Assembly (NCBI GenBank): GCA_019752975.1
Contig: JAIELM010000118.1
Coordinates: 1 to 8,914 of the forward strand
Source of the DNA: Undibacterium sp.
GTDB taxonomy: Bacteria; Pseudomonadota; Gammaproteobacteria; Burkholderiales; Burkholderiaceae_D
Direction of reading: 5' to 3'
DNA: 8,914 nt
The translations under genes and the position numbers were made by a program. Position 1 is the stretch's first letter. Each line of letters begins with the position of its first letter. Below are positions 7,855-8,914 of this stretch, in pieces. Below the pieces are notes generated by a model. That model did no database searches and had not been told where the DNA came from. It was given only the letters and a program-made list of their open reading frames with translations.

Positions 7855-8309
7855 GTTTGCACCTGGTTGATAGTGTCGATAAGCGCTTTTCGATACTGCC
7901 CCATCGATTGAAAAGTGCATGCGTGTTTGTCGTCGGATATCATTGCGCGTAGTCCAGTTAGTGCGCTGTCGCTGTCGTTGTTTTTGGTGATCTGGATTTG
8001 ATTGTTAGTACAAAACAGCATCATGCAAAAATTTGCTACGTCGACGGGATCTCCTTTTTTTACATGCTCGATGAGCATCTTTGATAGATCTCCCGCGCTG
8101 GCATCGAACCATCCTGTGCGGCCTTCTTCGCGCTTTTTGTCTAGCTTTAGAATCATGGCCGTTGCAAGTCGTTGTACTGAATTAAAGTCGAAATCGCGCT
8201 CAGTGAAGACATAGCAATCGTCACAAGCAGCGATCATTTCCTTTTTTGTGCGAGGATCACCAGTTGGCAGGCTGCAATTCATCTGGCATTGTTTGATGAT
8301 CGGTATCAT
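7851..8309 (-). CDS. Phage-type hypothetical protein (GDPVDVANF motif)
   Basis: This soluble protein of 152 residues has no assigned function. It carries GRTGWFD (63-69), then LSKMLIEHVKKGDPVDVANF (75-94) followed by CMML. I recall a similar GRxGW...L...HV.KGDPVDVANF.MML signature in many small tailed-phage and prophage proteins, sometimes labelled dATP/dGTP diphosphohydrolase-domain or simply phage protein. That link is from memory. Cysteines cluster near the N-terminus (Cys8, Cys12, Cys29, Cys32), and a Cys29-x-x-Cys32 pair could bind metal or be incidental. The start ATG 8309 overlaps the upstream stop as ATGA (8306-8309), with GTGAGGG before it; the TGA stop overlaps the next gene's ATG. 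It should be cotranslated with both neighbours. Biochemical role unknown. Confidence 0.75.
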   Translation of the reverse strand: MIPIIKQCQMNCSLPTGDPRTKKEMIAACDDCYVFTERDFDFNSVQRLATAMILKLDKKREEGRTGWFDASAGDLSKMLIEHVKKGDPVDVANFCMMLFCTNNQIQITKNNDSDSALTGLRAMISDDKHACTFQSMGQYRKALIDTINQVQT

Positions 8310-8509
8310 GATGCCCTCACTATATAAACTCCAAATACCATCACAGCCAGACCAATAAGCACTCCGATAAATGCAGCAAAGGTAGTTACATCCCGTTTGG
8401 ATTCAGCTTCGCCAATTGTTGCCGCCCCCAGTCCGATGGTTGCCCATAGTCCCAAAAAAACTATTGCGATGCCGACGATGGAGCCTAAGATTAATCTTGC
8501 AGTGTTCAT
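8306..8509 (-). CDS. Small two-helix membrane protein
   Basis: This 67-residue inner-membrane protein of unknown function has two predicted transmembrane helices, about residues 5-28 (LILGSIVGIAIVFLGLWATI) and 42-64 (TTFAAFIGVLIGLAVMVFG), joined by a short charged loop GEAESKRD. The glycine-rich helices and tiny loop suggest a hairpin that could oligomerise. A holin-like role, a phage membrane anchor or a toxin-like peptide can all be imagined, but none is supported. The start ATG 8509 overlaps the upstream gene's TGA as ATGA (8506-8509) and is preceded by AGGAGAA at ideal spacing. The stop overlaps the following gene's ATG in the same way, placing it firmly within the operon. Confidence 0.75.
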   Translation of the reverse strand: MNTARLILGSIVGIAIVFLGLWATIGLGAATIGEAESKRDVTTFAAFIGVLIGLAVMVFGVYIVRAS

Positions 8510-8778
8510 GCTAGTTCTCCTACTTGTATTTTATTTTTTGCGATGCTTTCGGCAGTTGGAAATGGCCATTGGTCAAATGGCGCGATGTTTGGTTCATTTT
8601 CTGCGGTTTTACGAGGTGGCTTTATTGGGGCTTTGCGAGCTTTTATGGGCTTTGTTTCTTGTGTGCTTATTTGTACTTCTTGCTCGATTGGTTCTGCAGC
8701 CGATGATTGAACCGGTGATGCTGGCTCTTGTTCTGCGATTGCGATGTCGATGCCTTCGTGTTCTGCGATTAAATTCAA
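8506..8778 (-). CDS. Hypothetical Pro/Glu/Gln/Lys-rich protein, start uncertain
   Basis: First visible gene of the leftward cluster. From TTG 8778 it gives 90 residues: a short amphipathic N-terminal stretch (LNLIAEHEGIDIAIAEQE), then a low-complexity, probably disordered middle rich in E, Q, P, S and K (EPIEQEVQISTQETKPIKARKAPIKPPRK), and a tail PFDQWPFPTAESIAKNKIQVGELA. No family is recognised. The frame has no ATG or GTG. TTG 8778, TTG 8841 and TTG 8865 are possible starts, none with a good ribosome site, and the frame is open to the window edge. Upstream codons are Cys/Phe-rich and look non-coding. The TGA stop forms an ATGA overlap with the membrane-protein gene, which is the best evidence that it is translated. 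A frameshift from ATG 8848 is another possibility. Confidence 0.5.
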   Translation of the reverse strand: MNLIAEHEGIDIAIAEQEPASPVQSSAAEPIEQEVQISTQETKPIKARKAPIKPPRKTAENEPNIAPFDQWPFPTAESIAKNKIQVGELA

Positions 8779-8831
8779 AATTTCAAAAAACTTACTCAGA
8801 GAAAAATAAAAACAGGTTACATAAAAGTTTG

Positions 8832-8875
8832 GCGCAAGCAATAAACATGCGCAAGCACAGCGCAAAAGCGCAAAA
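8832..8875. repeat. GCGCAA direct repeats upstream of the phage-like operon
   Basis: Four direct copies of a GCGCAA core occur in 44 bases: GCGCAAGCA at 8832-8840 and 8849-8857, and GCGCAAAA at 8860-8867 and 8868-8875. Spacings are 17, 11 and 8 bases. They lie just upstream of the probable start of the minus-strand operon and could be operator or iteron-like protein-binding sites. They could equally be simple slippage-derived repeats. An 11-A run follows at 8896-8906. Confidence 0.5.
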
Positions 8876-8914
8876 GAATCTACTTTATTTTGTGTAAAAA
8901 AAAAAATAAAGGCC

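Noticed and set aside
7855..7920. Longer start (ATG 7920) for the HTH gene
   Set aside because: It would overlap the upstream gene by 70 bases. ATG 7854 has the ATGA overlap used at the other junctions and AGGTG before it.
8397..8897. Long plus-strand open frame opposite the phage-like genes
   Set aside because: It is antisense to the minus-strand set, whose ATGA overlaps, ribosome sites and recognisable motifs are far stronger. Its hydrophobic Leu/Cys/Arg-rich product is typical of a shadow frame.
7365..8914. CRISPR array, tRNA or integrase near the mobile-looking genes
   Set aside because: No regularly spaced repeats, tRNA cloverleaf or tyrosine/serine recombinase motifs were found in this stretch.

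Overview
The window reads as a stretch of a betaproteobacterial chromosome of moderate G+C, most likely Burkholderiales and perhaps Oxalobacteraceae-like. This rests on the close family resemblance of the PrpC, AcnD, PrpF and ExoIII products and on the AcnD/PrpF arrangement. The genus is a guess from memory, since no search could be run.

Left part (1-5340, plus strand) is the 2-methylcitrate (propionate catabolism) locus. It holds prpC (5' end cut off by the window edge), acnD joined to it by an ATGA overlap, and prpF. PrpC condenses propionyl-CoA with oxaloacetate to 2-methylcitrate. AcnD dehydrates this to 2-methylaconitate, and PrpF acts on the 2-methylaconitate isomers so that a later aconitase and PrpB can finish the route to succinate and pyruvate. 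This is the AcnD+PrpF form of the pathway, which replaces PrpD. acnD and prpF are not adjacent here: a 456-bp gap holds a terminator-like hairpin, a dispersed-repeat-like hairpin and a perfect 12-bp palindrome.

Middle part (5341-7364) has a degenerating 12-bp tandem repeat and a strong hairpin at the convergent end of prpF. Two minus-strand genes follow: a stand-alone HDOD-domain protein (signalling/regulatory type) and an exonuclease III-family DNA repair enzyme.

Right part (7577-8914, minus strand) differs in character. Four small genes appear to be transcribed leftward: a Pro/Glu/Gln/Lys-rich protein, a two-helix membrane protein, a phage-type protein with a GRTGW...GDPVDVANF motif, and an excisionase-like helix-turn-helix protein. 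Each gene is joined to the next by a 4-base ATGA stop/start overlap, and the set ends in a strong, apparently bidirectional terminator. Short direct repeats built on GCGCAA lie upstream of the first gene. The cluster looks like the edge of a prophage or other mobile element that continues beyond the window. No integrase or convincing attachment site is visible. It is the only part of the window likely to hold something undescribed; the rest is ordinary housekeeping and catabolic DNA.
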